Both the position numbers and the translations under genes were made by a program. 64,000 nt of DNA. Source: Comamonas endophytica (GTDB taxonomy: Bacteria > Pseudomonadota > Gammaproteobacteria > Burkholderiales > Burkholderiaceae_C). Of the stretch, positions 63,069 to 64,000 are shown piece after piece; position 1 is the stretch's first letter, and every line of letters begins with the position of its first letter. The stretch covers positions 2,648,001 through 2,712,000 of the forward strand of contig NZ_CP106881.1 of NCBI RefSeq assembly GCF_023634805.2, given 5' to 3'. The notes beneath the pieces were generated by a model. The model did no database searches. It worked only from the letters and a program-made list of their open reading frames with translations, and had not been told where the DNA came from.

Positions 63069-64000
63069 TGGATTTCTCCCCCTCGCCCGCGCGCGGCGCC
63101 AGCCTGGTGCTGATCGTCGACGACGTGCCCGACAACCTGGCAATGCTGCATGACGCGCTCGACGCGGCGGGCTATATCGTGCTGGTCGCCACCAGCGGCG
63201 AGGCGGCGCTGGCGCGCGCCGCGCAGGCCCGGCCCGATATCGTGCTGCTCGACGCGCTGATGCCCGGCATGGACGGCTTCGAGGTCGCGCGCCGGCTCAA
63301 GGCCGATGCGCAGACGGCCCAGATTCCCATCGTCTTCATGACGGGGCTCACAGAAACCGAGCATCTGATTGCCGCGCTGGCGGCGGGGGGCGTCGACTAT
63401 GTGACCAAGCCGATCAAGCCCGCCGAGGTGCTGGCGCGCATGGGCGTGCACCTGGGCACGGCGCGGCGCGCGCAGGCCCAGCAGCAGCAGGCCGTGCAGG
63501 CGCGCAGCGCGCTCGATGCGTTTGGCTATGCCAGCCTCACGGTGCGCGTCGCCGACGGCCGCGTGCTGTGGCAGACCCCGCTGGCGCGCGAACTGCTGCG
63601 CCGCCACCTGGGAATCGAGGGGTTGCGCGCCATGCTTCCCGATGACATCACCGCCTGGATACAGCGCCAGCAGCCGACGCTTGCGCTGCAGCCCGAGCCG
63701 CCGCGCTGGACTTTCAATCATGGGCACGGCCCGGTCGTGCTGCGCCTGCACCCGCCATCGCCCGAGGCCGACGAGGGCGAGCTGCTGCTGGTCATGCGCG
63801 AGGAGTCCGATCTCGCGGCGCGCGAGACGCTGCGCCTGGCCTTCGGCATCACCGCCAAGGAAGCCGAGGTGCTGTATTGGCTGGCGCAGGGCAAGATCAA
63901 TCGCGACATCGCCGATATCGTCGGCAGCAGCCCGGCGACGGTGAAAAAGCACCTGGAGCGCATCTTCGCCAAGCTGGGGGTGGAGACGCGCACCGCGGCG
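63065..64000 (+). CDS. Response regulator with REC and LuxR-type HTH domains (runs off window)
   Basis: At least 312 residues; the ATG at 63065 overlaps the kinase stop, so it is the kinase's partner. The receiver reads 'VLIVDDVPDNLAMLHDAL', phospho-Asp in 'IVLLDALMPGMDGFEVAR', Thr in 'IVFMTGLTETE' and Lys in 'DYVTKPIKPAEVL'. A ~120-residue middle region follows without a clear domain. The C-terminal HTH 'FGITAKEAEVLYWLAQGKINRDIADIVGSSPATVKKHLERIF' type segment is LuxR/FixJ-like. The gene continues past 64000. Confidence 0.9.
   Translation, partial: MMDFSPSPARGASLVLIVDDVPDNLAMLHDALDAAGYIVLVATSGEAALARAAQARPDIVLLDALMPGMDGFEVARRLKADAQTAQIPIVFMTGLTETEHLIAALAAGGVDYVTKPIKPAEVLARMGVHLGTARRAQAQQQQAVQARSALDAFGYASLTVRVADGRVLWQTPLARELLRRHLGIEGLRAMLPDDITAWIQRQQPTLALQPEPPRWTFNHGHGPVVLRLHPPSPEADEGELLLVMREESDLAARETLRLAFGITAKEAEVLYWLAQGKINRDIADIVGSSPATVKKHLERIFAKLGVETRTAA

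Overview
The window is GC-rich and looks like a chromosomal segment of a beta-proteobacterium of the order Burkholderiales, most likely family Comamonadaceae. The reasons are three Bug-type (tripartite tricarboxylate) solute-binding proteins, the aerobic cob gene set under a cobalamin riboswitch, the urease layout with ureJ between ureA and ureB, and the fimT-pilV-pilW-pilX-pilY1 minor pilin order. Genus is not resolved. All identifications come from reading motifs and gene context; no database search was possible.

Layout. 1-3558 (minus strand): minor pilins and the start of pilY1, whose N-terminus carries an L-type lectin-like domain. 3889-8460: BetT-type betaine/choline carrier, then a minus-strand lipoprotein triad (CsgG family, DUF4810, GNA1162 family), then a TetR regulator. 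8571-16471: acyl-CoA synthetase behind a clear palindromic operator, nitronate monooxygenase, a Bug protein, an EAL phosphodiesterase, and a LysR regulator divergent from a Bug protein and an M20 amidohydrolase. 16563-24262: cobalamin riboswitch and cobG-H-I-J-(K)-L-E-M-F, with cobK inverted inside the operon. 24270-32205: a small membrane protein, a GAF/PAS hybrid histidine kinase, and an iron cell-surface signalling locus (ECF sigma, FecR, TonB-dependent receptor, siderophore esterase) below a Fur-like box. 32310-41118: a pilY1 3' remnant, then a CoA-dependent acid catabolism operon (MaoC, Bug, MmgE/PrpD, acyl-CoA dehydrogenase, CaiB, GntR, MFS, CitE-like lyase).

41215-53384 is a foreign island. 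It lies between an IS3-type transposase remnant on the left and a radC fragment plus tRNA-Ser(TGA) on the right, and its right half is visibly more AT-rich than the rest of the window. It carries a HEPN-type Ymh/TIGR02391 protein, then an overlapping operon of an MmeI-like DNA methyltransferase without a visible nuclease motif, an SF2 helicase and a GIY-YIG nuclease. Next comes a frame-broken unknown gene, and then a two-gene PARIS system (ABC ATPase AriA plus DUF4435/Toprim AriB) closed by a rho-independent terminator. PARIS is known to respond to phage anti-restriction proteins, so placing it next to a restriction-like module makes functional sense as a layered defence.

53584-64000: tRNA-Ser, urease genes (ureA, ureJ, ureB, ureC, then ureE, ureF, ureG) with a gamma-glutamylcyclotransferase gene inserted on the opposite strand and no ureD in the window. 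Divergent from ureA is a 1162-residue NCS1-type permease fused to a histidine kinase and receiver, translationally coupled to a LuxR-type response regulator that runs off the window end.
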